A stretch of 64,000 nucleotides of DNA from Casuarius casuarius. Taxonomy: Eukaryota > Chordata > Aves > Casuariiformes > Casuariidae. Positions within the stretch are counted from its first letter, which is position 1, and each line of letters starts with the position of its first letter. The stretch covers positions 1,179,252-1,243,251 of the forward strand of contig PTFA01000271.1 in assembly GCA_003342895.1 (NCBI GenBank), written 5' to 3'. Made by a program: the position numbers and the translations under genes. The notes beneath the pieces are model-generated. The model was not told the origin of the DNA. It saw only the letters and a program-made list of their open reading frames with translations, and ran no database searches. Shown here one piece after another: positions 46,008 through 59,000 of the stretch.

Positions 46008-49000
46008 GGAGAGGAAGGTATCTTCTTTTCAGGTACATATGGGGAATGTACCCATAAGTGAGAGCCGGGCAACTTCTTGTTTTGTGCATCTGGGAAGAGC
46101 ACAAAGGAAGCGGACAGGAAGAAAAAAAAATTGGATACAAGGACGCTGATGCTGGAATGTTTGTATTTGTTAGTGTGCCAGGGAAATGGAGCTTCACAAA
46201 GAAAGGACAGAGAGAAAGTAAAAAATGGCAAAGTAACCCAAAAGAGCACTCAGTTTTCATGGCAGGATTTCACATAATTATGTGAACTTTAAATGATCTT
46301 GTCTCCTGCAGTTCCCAGTAAGTTCCAGATGAAATCCAATGGTTTCTCACCACAACCACATGCAAGACACTCTTCACATTTCAGTCTACTTCAGTATATA
46401 CTCAGACTTTCACTCTAAATCTAGTGTTAAAATGAATTTTAAAAAAGTCCTCAGCTGACACTGTTCTGCTGTGCTTCAACAAGGATCCAAAACCACCACG
46501 TTTCTTGTGGTTTTTCATCTAAAATCGTTATGACAGGGTTGAGTGGAATCACGAGGCAGCTTTGCTGCGTGGTTTGGTTCCGAGAATATAATAGAGTCCA
46601 GAGTCAAACCACTTATCTCTGGCGTCAGAGTAAGGGATCATGGTGTTTATGTGGGTACACATAACTGTGTGCTTGCATGGCCTGGCCTCCAGATCATTAT
46701 ATATGACACTAGGTGATAACACACACTGAGAATAACTTTGCAGGAGCATGGAAAGAAGTGACTCTCCAATGCTTCCCTTTGAAGCTAGTCTCAGAGTTAA
46801 AGGCAGAAAATCCTGCTCTGTCATTCTAGCTCACCTTTAACTTCAAGGAAATCAACAGCAGAATACTATATATCCCTAGGAGAAGCAAACCAAATCTAAG
46901 CATTTTCCAAAGGTTCCCTAAGCTGTCCAGAGCCTTATGCTGGATTCCCTTTGCCCTCAAGCAAGCTGCAGCCTTACTTATCTCTGCAAATCTCTTGGGA
47001 ACCTGTGGGTTCCCTTTCCCCCTCTTGTGCTCCTTCGATTTAAACTTTGATGTTGCACTCAGTAAACCAGCTGTGGAAGCACCATCAGATGACCACAGCC
47101 AACTCCCACACAGGTAGCCTGTGAATGAGAAAATCCAAAACTAAGCAGAGCCTTATATGGCACAAAGCCAGGATTAACAGAACAATTTTGGATCTAGATC
47201 TAGACTCAGTCCTTAAGTCAGTAAAAAAAATTCTCATTGATGTAAATAATTCCAGGTTTTTACCACTGGGATATTGTTTTCAATTTAGACAACAGGTTAC
47301 AGATACATCTTTCGTCTTTTGGTACTTCCTCATTTTTCAGGCCATGGGGAGTACTCAGCATGCAAGTAGCCTCGGAAACAGGTATTCAGAAATCCCCCTT
47401 AGCACAGGAGTCAGTGTTGTGAACAGCTTCCCCTCTACTCAGGGTTGACATAGACACTACGCAAGGAGGATGCCACTATGCCTGTAAGGAAACCAGATTA
47501 GGGGATCTGCTTAAGAAGATTAAATAATTCATTATGACATCTTTCAAGAGGTAAATAATCTCTCTTCACGGTAGTGAAAAAGTTTTTTTTAAATGAAAGG
47601 ATAAACTGCTTACTTCCGCCCTCCTTATTCCCATCCTACCCCCTCCCTGCCCCTCTGATCAGTTTTATTCAATATGATTTCCATTTCTGGTCACGTCCAA
47701 GAACTCCCTTTTTCCACCCAGTCAATTTCTGCATCCCCCTAGAACTAGCCAGGTCAATATTGTGATCACAGAGAAAGAAGGAAAGCAACGTGGAAGACTG
47801 AAGCCCAAATAGAAGCTGTTTGCTTTGAGTGAGCACATGAGACGTGTGTTTTTACTCACAGATGCAGTAAAAATTCTGAATCAAAAGCCAGGATTTTCCC
47901 CACCCACCACTCTATATTCACTGAACATCGCCAAGCAATAAATTCAACACATCGCACTGGGAGATTAAGTTATGCTCCCTGCATAGCAAGGACAGCTGCA
48001 CTGCACTGAGGATACACTAACAATGTAGATTTTTATTGATTTTGGCTGATCTCAACACTGTTGACCTCACAACGTGTGATGCTAGAGGGAGATGAAGATT
48101 AATAGCAAGGAATCTCGATGGGATCAATTACTAGTTTCTATAGACAGACATTCAGCACGTCTGTGGGGCAAGTATGTTAAATTTGCTCTGCCCCGCTCTT
48201 CTGAGCGGTCACATAGCAGGCTCTGCCCTGATCAGAGAAGACTCAGCTCAGGCCCAAACACCATATAGTTATGTGAGTCTGGCTAAGAGCCCAGGCTAAT
48301 ATACCCCAATTCTCAGTAATGCCCAGCACCAACATAGCCATAGCTGCATGGCTCTCAGGCCAGGGCTGGTTTTCATCCAGACCAGACAGAAGGGTGGGCA
48401 GAGCTCAAATCTGCCTGCAAAGACTGTGTTGCCATCTTCTCCATCAGGTGAGATGTGATCCTGCAAGGCTCCGTGCTCAGGGTGCTCTTCACCCCTCAGC
48501 AATGCATTCAGCACCTTCTCAGGTCTGACCAGAACATCAAGCTGTGGGATAACCTCTTGCATTTCACAATGGCCAAGCATTGTACAAATTAGGCCAGGGA
48601 AGGCATTCAGCAGATCCTGTCTGTCCTCAGAGCATGCAGCTCACCTGAAGCAAGTGTTTTGCAGGTGATTGGTTAGCAGTAAACAAGTCATCCTGCCTGC
48701 AGGGGCACAAAGCATCATAAATAGGAAAGTTGCAGTAACTTTCCAGCAAAGAAGAGAGGAATAAGTGGAGACCCAATTGGAGATGAGTAACTGGATGGCA
48801 TCAGTCATCTGCCCTAACCACAGTGCACCTGCTCTTGAGCTCTCTTGCCACAGCCCTCAGTGCCCTCATCTCGCCTTCCCTGCTCCACCACATCAAGGCA
48901 CACATAAAGCATCTCACCATGCCTGGGCAGCACAAAGATTCCCAGCAGTGCAGGAGCATGAGCAGGAGAAAGGGGCACAGCTGGGAAGGATAAGAGAAAG

Positions 49001-49299
49001 GGCAGAGCCCTGCTTTCACTGCTTCTGCTGCTGCACAAGAAGCGAGAGTAGCAATAACTGCTTTCTAAAAAGATCCCCTGCCCAGCAGGATCCACAGCCC
49101 ACAGTTCCCCCAACCACATGCACAGACAGTGCTGCCACTAGCACGGCTCACCAGAGCTCTGGTAAAAATGAAGCAGAGAACAAGTGGTGCCAGGACCGTT
49201 TTGCCCTTTTGGCAGCCAGCTAACACAGGAAACTGCCTGTGGTTACAAGCACCCCTAGAGGTAAGAACACCAGAACACCTCTCACTAGGAGTTTCTGAA

Positions 49300-49335
49300 G
49301 GAGGAAAAATAAAAAAAAGAAAGAAAAAAAGAAGA
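49300..49335. repeat. Purine-rich A/G tract
   Basis: GGAGG, then A-rich sequence with isolated G, ending GAAGAGG; low-complexity purine strand. Confidence 0.85.
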
Positions 49336-50116
49336 GGTTGGACCATCTAAAAGGTGTAGGAAAGATGTATAAGAGCAAGAAGAAAAATTAATGACTCTGT
49401 CAGGGAATAGAAGGCAGCCCTGAGGCTATGAAAGATTCCTATCTTTCAATAAGCATGATTATAGGAAAGGCTGCATCCAGCCCAGACAGTCCGCAGCAGA
49501 GTGGATAGGCTGGAGACCCAGAGCTAAGGTATAGGAACTCTGTGAAGACATGTTTCAGCACATATCTCCTCCAAAGCTGAAAATGTATGTGTAGGAACTG
49601 GGGCTGGCAGAATTGGATCAACACTGCATTCCCTATCTGTGCAACGTATCCAAGACATCTACCCTTCTGCAATAGCCATCTGAAGAAGTTTTTTTGTTTT
49701 GCTATTATCCCAAAAGAACCTTGGACTGCAAGAAGGGATTTCCAAAGATATGGATGAGAACAGAATCAGTCTAGGTTGCAAGAGGGAAGTGCTCTGACAG
49801 AAAGACACTGTCTCATATCCTATTCCTTTTCTTTCCACAGAGACTGGGTTATATAAGGAGTTACCATTTTAATTCTGCTAGACTCATTGGTCAAGCTGAG
49901 GTGGGGCCATGGTTAAGTTGGGATTTGGGGTGGGGGGGCAGGAAGTCACTGAAACTTGTGCTGGACAAAAAAAACGAGCTTTTGCATTCATTCATCGTAG
50001 CCGTGTGCCTGAGCAACCACAGAAAGTACAGGCACATAGATGAGATCTGTAATTGCCATATAGTCTCCTTACAAACTCATACCAGAGGTAGGGGCTACTC
50101 AATAACTTACATAGCC

Positions 50117-50154
50117 ACATGTTCACACACACATGCACATGTACACACATGTGG
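50117..50154. repeat. CA/CATG-rich short tract
   Basis: CACACACACATGCACATGTA and flanks carry four CATG cores (50118, 50132, 50138, 50148). The last two are exactly ten bases apart, the spacing of adjacent p53-family half-sites, although the flanks match poorly. Confidence 0.6.
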
Positions 50155-50939
50155 TGAAGGAGCAAAGAGCCCAGGAAATGTGCCAAATGAGGAAAGTTAT
50201 TCTCAGTTGAATGCTAGCTCAGATGCCAGAAACTATGAAGCTCTTGCAGTGAACTTCGCAAATAAAAAGGATTCATCAAGAACGTTTTAAGAAAAGCTGG
50301 GCTCATACTAACTTCTCTTCCTGATGGACATCACCTACTAGATATCAAAAACTGTTGGTTAACTACTAGTGTCAAGACCACCTATCCATACAATATTCCA
50401 GGAACATCAAAACCCAATATATGAATCCACAGTTTGCAAATGAACATCACTTCAGCTTCTGAGGTACTAACTTGCATTTGCATATGTTGGAGTCCCTGGG
50501 GCTTTTAAGTGTGTGAGGAACAAAACAGCCAGGCTGTTCTGATCCTGTGTAGCCCAGCAGTACACATAGGGCCACTGCAAAAAATAAGAACAAAAAAACT
50601 CCTCCTACCAGCGACTGGCAGATTAAGTACCATGGTGACCCTGTACTGCTCTGGCAGAACAAGGTGAGGATAAGCCACATGAGAGTTAACTTGCCTACAC
50701 TGGTAAACTGACTGGAGCTGGTATTGTGAAATACTGTCACCTGCCACTTTGCAGTAGCTCCTGGAGAGACACTGCTCCAGGGAAGAAGTCACTTTAGCTC
50801 AGAGGGGTTCAAAGACAACTCATTATCCCTGGATAACTCATCTTTTGTTTCAGAACCATGTCCTCATTGAGGAGCAGTTCTGGCCAGTGTCCTGAGGTAG
50901 GCAAAGCCTTGATTCCTAGACAAATTCTGCCTTTCTAAA

Positions 50940-51235
50940 GCAAGATAATTATACCCAACATCATTAACAACAAAACAATCCCTAATTCCAAAGTGCTTAT
51001 ACAAATAAGACCGAGATAAGAAAGAGAACAAACCCTTTGCAACTACAGCAGAGCATAGGGTGTCTGCACACGCCTCACTTAATTATCTATTCAAAGGGAA
51101 CAAAGCATCTTTCTTACTGTGACTCCAAAAATTAATTAGTCTCAGTTCTCATTAAATAATGATCCATTTCAGCTCTAATTAAATTAGGCTGCCTTTGACA
51201 ATCAGCTGCGGTCAGTTGCAGTCTAGTTATTGAAG
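50940..51235. promoter_or_regulatory. AT-rich block with clustered TAATTA motifs
   Basis: TTAATTA occurs at 51079-51085 and 51132-51138, and CTAATT-A-AATTAG forms a symmetric site at 51175-51187. ATTCAAAGGGAACAAAG nearby resembles TCF/SOX-type sites. The block has high information content, no simple repeat and no coding frame. It is a candidate distal enhancer, inferred from motif density only. Confidence 0.4.
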
Positions 51236-51592
51236 GTAACTGGCTTCTTTTTCCTGCATCTCTCACAGATGTCAGAGGCAGGGAAGCTGCCAACCACCTG
51301 CAGCCCCAGCCCCATGCTCCTGGGCACGGCCAGGATGCCCACAGGCTGTGGGCATGCAGGAAGCCTCCTGGACTTCAGGTCTTCTATTAGGAAGACTAAT
51401 GCATCAGGGAGACCAAAGCTCCCTGCAAAACAGGACTACATGTGCTCAGCATCTATTTCACTGGGATTAGCTCTTTGTCACTGCTGTGCTCAGCCCCAGG
51501 TGCTTCAAATGCCCCTGTGTCCTCCCTTCCTCTGGCTGGGAAAGACCAGATTTGGCTCAGTGTTCACCTTTGTCAAGGGTGACCAACCTCCT

Positions 51593-51616
51593 CCCCCCCC
51601 CCCGCCAAAAAAAAAA
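51593..51616. repeat. C11 run followed by A10 run
   Basis: Eleven C (51593-51603), GCC, then ten A (51607-51616). Confidence 0.9.
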
Positions 51617-54019
51617 TCCCACCATGCTTTGGGCCACAGGAAGGAGGCAAAGCTTCTGCCTAGTCAGATAAAACTTCCTCCTCCATACTTTTTAAGGAAG
51701 ATAATCATACCGCCCTTTTATCCTTGATGCTGACCCCAAATCCCCCTTGAGGTAGGCCAGCCCTCAGCACAGATGCCCTCCCTCACACAGCCAGCCAGGG
51801 ATCATGGGACTGCAGTGCTCAACTGCAGCAATACCTCCCAAGTCTCAATAATCTGCCGCTGAAACATGAGAATTTGCCTCCCAAATTTACTGCTCTTCCT
51901 TCTGGCCCTGAAAAGTGACTCAAGGTAGGGGGACCAAGAGTGGCCAGTAAAGGAAGCCACGGAACAGCATTACAACAGACCAGGCTCACCACCTCCTTCC
52001 CGGAGTGCCCCACCAGGCTCCAGGAGTGTCCAGCTCAGGGAAACCCTAAGCCAGAGGTGTTAACATTGCATTTAGTAACACAGTGGCTTTTCTTTTATTA
52101 GTTTGTCTAGTTTTAAACTAGCACAAGCTTTTTTCTTCCACACCTTCCTCTAGCAAGAAGTTTCACAATATTAACCACACAGTGTGCCAAAATGAGCAGT
52201 TTGGATAAGAGGAAAGCACATGCATATCTGCAACTTCCAGATACTGTCTCCTTCGGGCTGCTCTGCATTTGGCACCCACTAGTCTGATTTTATACTCCGA
52301 CTCTTGTGAGTAAGACAGCGTGACATCTCTAACTCACCTTCTGCATGCTGCTCACCATTTATTTGATTATTATCACATTCTCCCTCTCCCTCATTTTTTT
52401 TTTGAAGCTGATGATACCTCACCTACTTAGTCATTCCTTTTATGGGCAGTGTTTCATGTCTTTGATCATCCATTGATTCTTATGAAATTTGACCAAATTA
52501 CTACATAAGTCCAAATGCTTCCCAAAAATCGCTGGGAAATGTGATAGCCTAGGAACTCAGGACAGAGAATAGCCACACCAAAATATTGTTTTTTCTTCCT
52601 ATAATGTTTTACAAAGTGCAGGAGATGGAAGATATATTGAGGTAGGTAAATTAGAAGTGTTTATAAAATCAGCAGTGGCAAGCCACAGATAAGCATTTCT
52701 GAGTTTGCATAATAATCTGCATGCCAATGGGCTGCCAATGAAACATAGCTGAACAGTAACCTTGTAAAATGAAGTCCAATTGTCCAGTAAATAGCCATAG
52801 GTTTCAGAAACAGCATCCCTGATTTAGTCTGACCTCAAAAGGTCACTTCTGTAAAGGAGCACACATTCATCTCTCTGACACACTCACATCTTCATTTTTC
52901 TGTTGATTCCACCTCCATGATGGCTATTGGGTGCCAGCCACCAGCAATTTTTGTTCACTGAGTGCCTGTCCTAGGAGAAAGGCAAATGGACCTGCTGCCT
53001 CCGCAGCTATTTATTTCACAGGCAAGTATCACAACAGTTCTAAACCCCACCAGATCTCCACACTCAGATCTGTGGAAACTTGTAGTGTTCCAGCAAGTTA
53101 AAATTACCCTGAACTCCCTGCAATCTGAGAGCTCCCAAAGTGCCCCCACATTAAGGAGATTACACAAAAATGTGAAATGCTCAAGTCATTTGAAATTGCC
53201 ATGTGATGAGCATGGAGGAAAGAGACATTACTTGACTGCTTTGGATGGTTCTGTAAAGCCTTGTAGCTTGGGATTCAACCAGTACCAAGACATACATATA
53301 TCCCGTAAGAGGTATCAGAGATGGAAAAGGGGAAAGAATAGCTGTGGTAGGGAGAGCATGCCTTGGCTCAGGTAGAGCATCTACACCAACTACATCAAGA
53401 TACTGAAGCTCTTCTCACCTGAGAAGAGTTTCTGGGATCAGTGAATGAAAGCCCTTCTTTAAAATGTATATATGTAGTGGTGCTAGCTGAGAATGGGAGA
53501 ACTCAGGGAGCAGGACAAGTAGTATAAGGCACAGAAGTAAAGACCTACAAGAACTGAGCCATTTTCTCAAGCATAAGTAAAAAAAAAAAAGTATTACTTC
53601 CCTGCAATGCACATACAGAAGCCTTGAGAAAGCTGGTAAACATGCCTCTCTTCTAGTCTACAGTGACTAGGTCAGTGTAACAGCATCTGAATGCTGTCTT
53701 CCCTCCTCCCCTCACAAACATGTAGGCAGAAGATATTGCCTTTGCAAGAAAGCTGTCAAGATTTTGATAGCATACCTTTCCTCCCTTCCTACTGCAACAC
53801 CAAACTGACCTTGCTTCTGGAACTGGCTAATTCCCACCACTAATAACAGAAGTTCAGAGAAATACTAAATTCCTCTGAGTTTTATGCAACCAGGTAGCTG
53901 GGTAGAAAGGAAACACTATAAAGTGCCCTGTGCTCTTTGATAAGTGCAGCTCTTACCAGATTTAAGATAATCTGTACATGAGAGCATTTGTAAAATCTGA
54001 GTGTAGAAGTACCAATGGC

Positions 54020-54042
54020 GGGGGGGGGTGGGGGGAGGAGGT
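54020..54042 (+). repeat. G-rich tract, G-quadruplex potential
   Basis: G9, T, G6, then AGGAGG. The runs can supply four G3 tracts with one-base loops, so a quadruplex is possible on the plus strand. Confidence 0.7.
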
Positions 54043-56039
54043 AAGAGGGAGTGTATTTTAATAGACTGCAGGGAATCCATTCCTCAGTTGTAGGATCTTA
54101 CTGGCACGGATTTTGAGTGTCTATTACTGTTTTACAGGTCCAATATAATGCAGCAGGGGAAAGAAAAAGATCCAGGGGAAAAAAAAACTGCACTAACCAC
54201 CAGACAAAGCCCTAGGAAAGCCAGCTTCACTGTCTCTGCCAATCACAGAACCACTCATCTGTAGTTAAAACTGAAAAATTTTATGATCCGTCCCAACAGG
54301 GAAAGAAGAGAGCCTGGGAGCATATTCATTTTACAATCCTTTCTTTCCCCCTTGCATGGGAGGGAAATGGTGCTGGTGGCTCCGCTCCAGAAGGAAGCAA
54401 CTCTGGGCTCATACTCCAAAGCCTGGGCTGAAAGGAAAGAGCTGGCCTGGTGACACAGAAAGAAAGCAGAAGGATTTGCAGGGCTTCCCAACTATATACT
54501 CAAGTGACATCAGGTGGGTTTTAGCTGTTTTGCAGCACCGAGAGCAAACACTTCTGCATCACTGCAATGAAACTTCCTACCAGTGTCAGGCTGTGGAGGG
54601 ACACACCTCTGCATAGGAGCTGGATATTGCACTGTGCTCCAGGAATTAGCCAAAAAACCCCAGCCCTAGAGACGCCCACCCCGTCACTGAAAAAAGTCAT
54701 CAGTGGGCTATAAGATTAGTTACTTTAGACTTGTAAATCTGGAGAAGCTACAATATGGGTGTGTTACTTTAGATGCCAAGTATTTTTAAGTTAATATCAT
54801 TTGTTACTGCTGCATTAAAAGAGAAAGAGGCAGGGAAAGAGGAGACTGAACTCCCTTGCTGAAGTAGAAATACAGTTTCTCAAGCCACAAAATGAGGGAG
54901 TGTACAATAAGTACATCCCAAATTCAAAGCTGCAGGGAGCATTGCTCCACAATGAAGGCTCCCCTTTGAGTGGGGTAGGAGATTCAGGGTGGACTTCTGG
55001 CTAGGCCTGGGAGTCAAAGCAAGAGAGGCCAACCCATTGCCAAGCAAGCCAGCACACAGCAAAAGTCGTCCTGCCTCCTTTTCTCCTATGTGTAGCCCGA
55101 AGTCTTTTCAACACCAGTAAAAGAGGAGCTCAGAGCTTGCATTTATGCAGTGATGACAAGCTCTGAGAGATGGATTCTACTTCTTACATTGTACACATGA
55201 GAATTTCAAGGGCTTATGACTTTGTCTAATCAAAAGCCATTTTCACCACGACACTCAAAGTCTGTGTGTGAAATCAAGATAGTTTCTTTGCCAAGTTTTC
55301 TCTGGGTAAACTACTGCTCCTCATGTGCAAAGTTGAGTGAAAAGAAAAAGTAACAAGTTTTAACATTTTTCTCTGCTATTAATCAGAGAGGCAAGTTAAA
55401 CCACTGAAACTCAAGTTTTCCACAAAAATTCAGTCTAATTTTAAAAAAAAAAATGCCTAGAAAATTCTACCAGACAGCCTGAAAACAGGGACAGAAGATA
55501 GAAAAGCTAGGACAACTTGAACCAGACCAAGGCCTTCTTCTGTCCTAGGAAAAGTTAGGTCTCCACAGCTGAGGTGTGGATTTCTCAGAAGTTCAGATTC
55601 AGCTGCAGGTGCCCAGACTTTGCAGAGTTCCCACCAAGAGGAACAAAAGCAAGAGTCTCTCACATCACTTGTGAACATTTATGCAAGGCAGTGCCTCACC
55701 CAGTGCTTAACAGGAAACTTCCCATTAACAAAAAGAGAAGGATGACAAATGAATGCTTAAACACTCTCCAAACACACTTCTAATTGTTTCATGATATAAA
55801 CCATCCTAGTCACACAGGAGTTGCAGGGGACCTGTAGTCTATACATTCAAAATGCAGTAAAACTGTTTGTGGCATAGTTTATCCTTGTACTACACTGCTG
55901 TACAAACCGTTTTGGTGATCTTGTGTGAAATAGACAACTGGAGCATCATCTCAACACATGAAATGCGCCATGAAAGTCCTGGAACAGATCTGTATCCTAT
56001 AGCTCCCCCTTTATCATACCGCTTGTGCCAGGTATTGAT

Positions 56040-56060
56040 GGGGGGGGAGGGGAAGAGGGG
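56040..56060 (+). repeat. G-rich tract, G-quadruplex potential
   Basis: G8, A, G4, AAGA, G4. Splitting the first run gives four tracts of three or more G. Confidence 0.7.
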
Positions 56061-59000
56061 CAGAAAATGAAACTTTTGTTTTGTAGAGACAAATGCAAAG
56101 GCACATCTGATATGCTATGACTAGCCCCCAAGAGCAACTCTACACTAAGGAACTTGTAGGAATTTCCCACTGACCATCTGCTCCTAAAACTTCAGGGGGA
56201 AGTCCCACACACTCTGGGATGAAGGGAGTTCAGTTAAAAACAGCCCTTAACAATTGCAGCTGCAGGTTATTTTTAATTGAATTCAGATGACGAATGTGAA
56301 CAAGATGATTTCAAGCAAGATAAGCAGGGAGATTCTTACTCTTGTCAAGAAGATACAGAGCATGCACTCTACCCAGCTGGCCTAGAGAGGAACTTTACCT
56401 CACTGAAAGAAATTATGGGTTCAAACTATAAAGGTCTCCAGTCCTCAAAATAACCCTAGATTGAGTCAGCAACAGGTGCTGGTTGCCATCTCTGGCTGGA
56501 CCTGGGGGGCCCTGAGAAACTCTGCCCTTCAGGACCTGACCACAGATCTGGTGTGCAACCCTCCCTCTCACCTCAGCCCCACACCCTCTGGGGTGGGGTG
56601 CACCCTGGAGGGTGCAGAGGAGGGATCTTCTCACGCCTACTGCGCTACAGTTCAATAGGTCTGATGCAGGCTCCCCACGCAACCTCAGCAGCATCGCTGA
56701 AGCCTTCTGTGCGATAGTTCCCCACCTGAGAAACAGGGACAAAATTTCCATTCTCCCATTTAGATGACAGTACTTTTACATGTATGAGGTGCTGTGAAAC
56801 AACAAGGCAGCCAAAGTTTTTGATTATACAGGAGTACCAACAATTAAACTGTGGCTTCTGTCCTGCAACCCTGCCAGATGCTTTCCACTGACCACTGTGC
56901 ATTCAGATAGGTATTTGCATGGTGAAACATGCTATCACTAAGCTAGAGGCTTTGTGGGCACAAAGGATCCCCCTTGGCATGGGCAGAGGCTAGAAGTAGG
57001 TTTGACAAGTTTGGGATATTTTTCACAGAAGCTGACACAAATATTCATTAAACTGTAGACAGTTTATGTCAGGCTAAATGCCAATAGAGCAACATGCACA
57101 TGTGCTCAAACTACTAAGATGAACATCCCCCCACATTATGACATCTTTTATTTAGGTCCTGACCTCATTTTATCTACACACATAATAGAAGTGTAAAGAG
57201 AAAAATCTTTTCTAGGCTATTGTTACATGGAGATACAAGTCAATTCACTCCAGCAGAACTTAATCAACACTGATTTCTACCACAATGAAAAGAGCACTCA
57301 TGCAACGCTTCCCTTTCCCTCAGCCCCAGGGCAGACCTTTATGGGACACTATTTCCATTAGAAAAATGAACTGTAAACTCCTGTGTACAAAAGGGGGTGA
57401 GCAGAGCTGGAAAAAAAATTCATGCCTAAAAGTATACACAGTGCTTCACAAGATAATTGCAGAACAAATAGAAAGCAGAGCCAGATAAATACAACCTAAT
57501 TTTGCTACATTCTCACAATGATCTCAAGAGCATTTTAAGGTAAAAAGAAATGGAGCAGATGGATTTCTACTGAGCCATTTCCTGATATCTCAAAGATGAC
57601 TGAAAATAAAAATGAGATTAGAAGCACTACCAGAGACAAATCTTACACAGATTGTGCACATTCAGTATCAATACCTACATGCTTGGAGAAAGACATATCT
57701 TGGCACAAGACAAAACCAACCCATTTCTTAAAAGGCACTCCACAGCCACCATATAGCAATAAATTGCAGTTATGACCCAGTTAGGTGGGATTTGGGCTGG
57801 CAAGTCCTCTGCAAACACAGCTTAACAAACATACACAACAGCCTGTGCTGCCATTCTGTCTCTGTAGAGAAATATAAGTTAATTGGACAAGTTCTATAAA
57901 GTCATATTAAGAGTAAGAAAGGCCTCATTCACTAGTAAATCCAACAGTTTCCTGCCACATTTTAGAAGCAAACCAATATTGAATTCAGAATTGCAACAAT
58001 TGCCAGGGGACAGCTTGGATACAAGAGCTCTGCCTGGAAATCACTGTCCAAAAAACCAGAGAGAGAGACACTGTGAAATAGTGCATCCCATGACAGGGGT
58101 CCAGTGAACACCCTGCCCAAAGGGAGCATTGCTGCTCTCCACAGCTACCTTGACAGGATGCATCCTGGCACAGCCCTGCACTTCAAGCAGCTGATCACTG
58201 TTAGCCTCCTGTGACCCTTTCAGAAACAGCAGGCACTTCATTTCTATCTGAAGCATAAGATGATTTGTTGACTAACTCTTGAAGAAATTAGTAATCCTTA
58301 TTTGAGTCAACAGTTAGGCGGTTGCTTATGTCACCTTTCAAGGAAAAAAATATTGACACTCTTATATTGTCAACAGATCCAGAGGTAGACAAATATAGAC
58401 AGAGATAGAGTATTCAGATAACCTACCAACCCCTGCCAATAGCAGGGGAAAATTATAAATAGAAGGCCCTCTGCTTTATGAATATTTGCTACAGAGCAAC
58501 AGCTGCATGAGGAGCCCTGGAAGCATCTTCTCAGCTGAGTTTAGGGCCTCAGCAACGTTATTGTGCTACCCTCAAAGATTTTCTTTTAGAAGAGCTGCTG
58601 ACATTGTGGGATTGAGCAGTAAGAAAACTGTGCCTCTGCTCCCACTTAGTAGAAGCAGTAGGAGTTTACAGCTTCAGCTGCATTTGTCAGAGACCTCACT
58701 AAAAATAGAGTAGTCCTGCTCTGAGCAGCTTCACATCAAAATCTCTATTGTCCATCTTGATGCTGCCTGCTCTTTGCAGCTATGCTTACTGATAAAGCAG
58801 ACAGATATCCCCAGTCCAGTACCTTCCTCAGATTTCAGGGATATAGTACACCTCCCCAGTCTTCACCACTCACTCTTTCACCTAAGAAAGCTGAACATCA
58901 GAAGACAGTGGGCCAGCAAACACCTGGAGTTATCCTGTCTCAAGCTTTTTCTTTCTTCTAAACCTCCTCCCATAGCTATATTGCCTGTAGCTCTTCCTCA

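Larger units (their letters stand above)
44441..51240. other. Upstream flank of TP63, middle part; no gene recognised
   Basis: Unique non-coding sequence with two unresolved bases (44925, 46007), AT-rich motif blocks at each end, a purine-rich tract at 49300-49335 and a CA/CATG-rich tract at 50117-50154. Open frames here are short and show no family signature. Confidence 0.65.

Noticed and set aside
51230..51727. 165-codon open frame on the plus strand
   Set aside because: It runs through the C11/A10 homopolymer tract, has no recognisable family features and no supporting splice or promoter context.
55140..55260. Additional MIR remnant
   Set aside because: Only loose resemblance to the MIR core; too weak to annotate. 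The same applies to 26285-26360 and 57520-57590.
3045..56920. POU octamers ATTTGCAT at 3045-3052, 50476-50483 and 56913-56920
   Set aside because: Three occurrences in 64 kb are close to chance for an 8-mer read on both strands.
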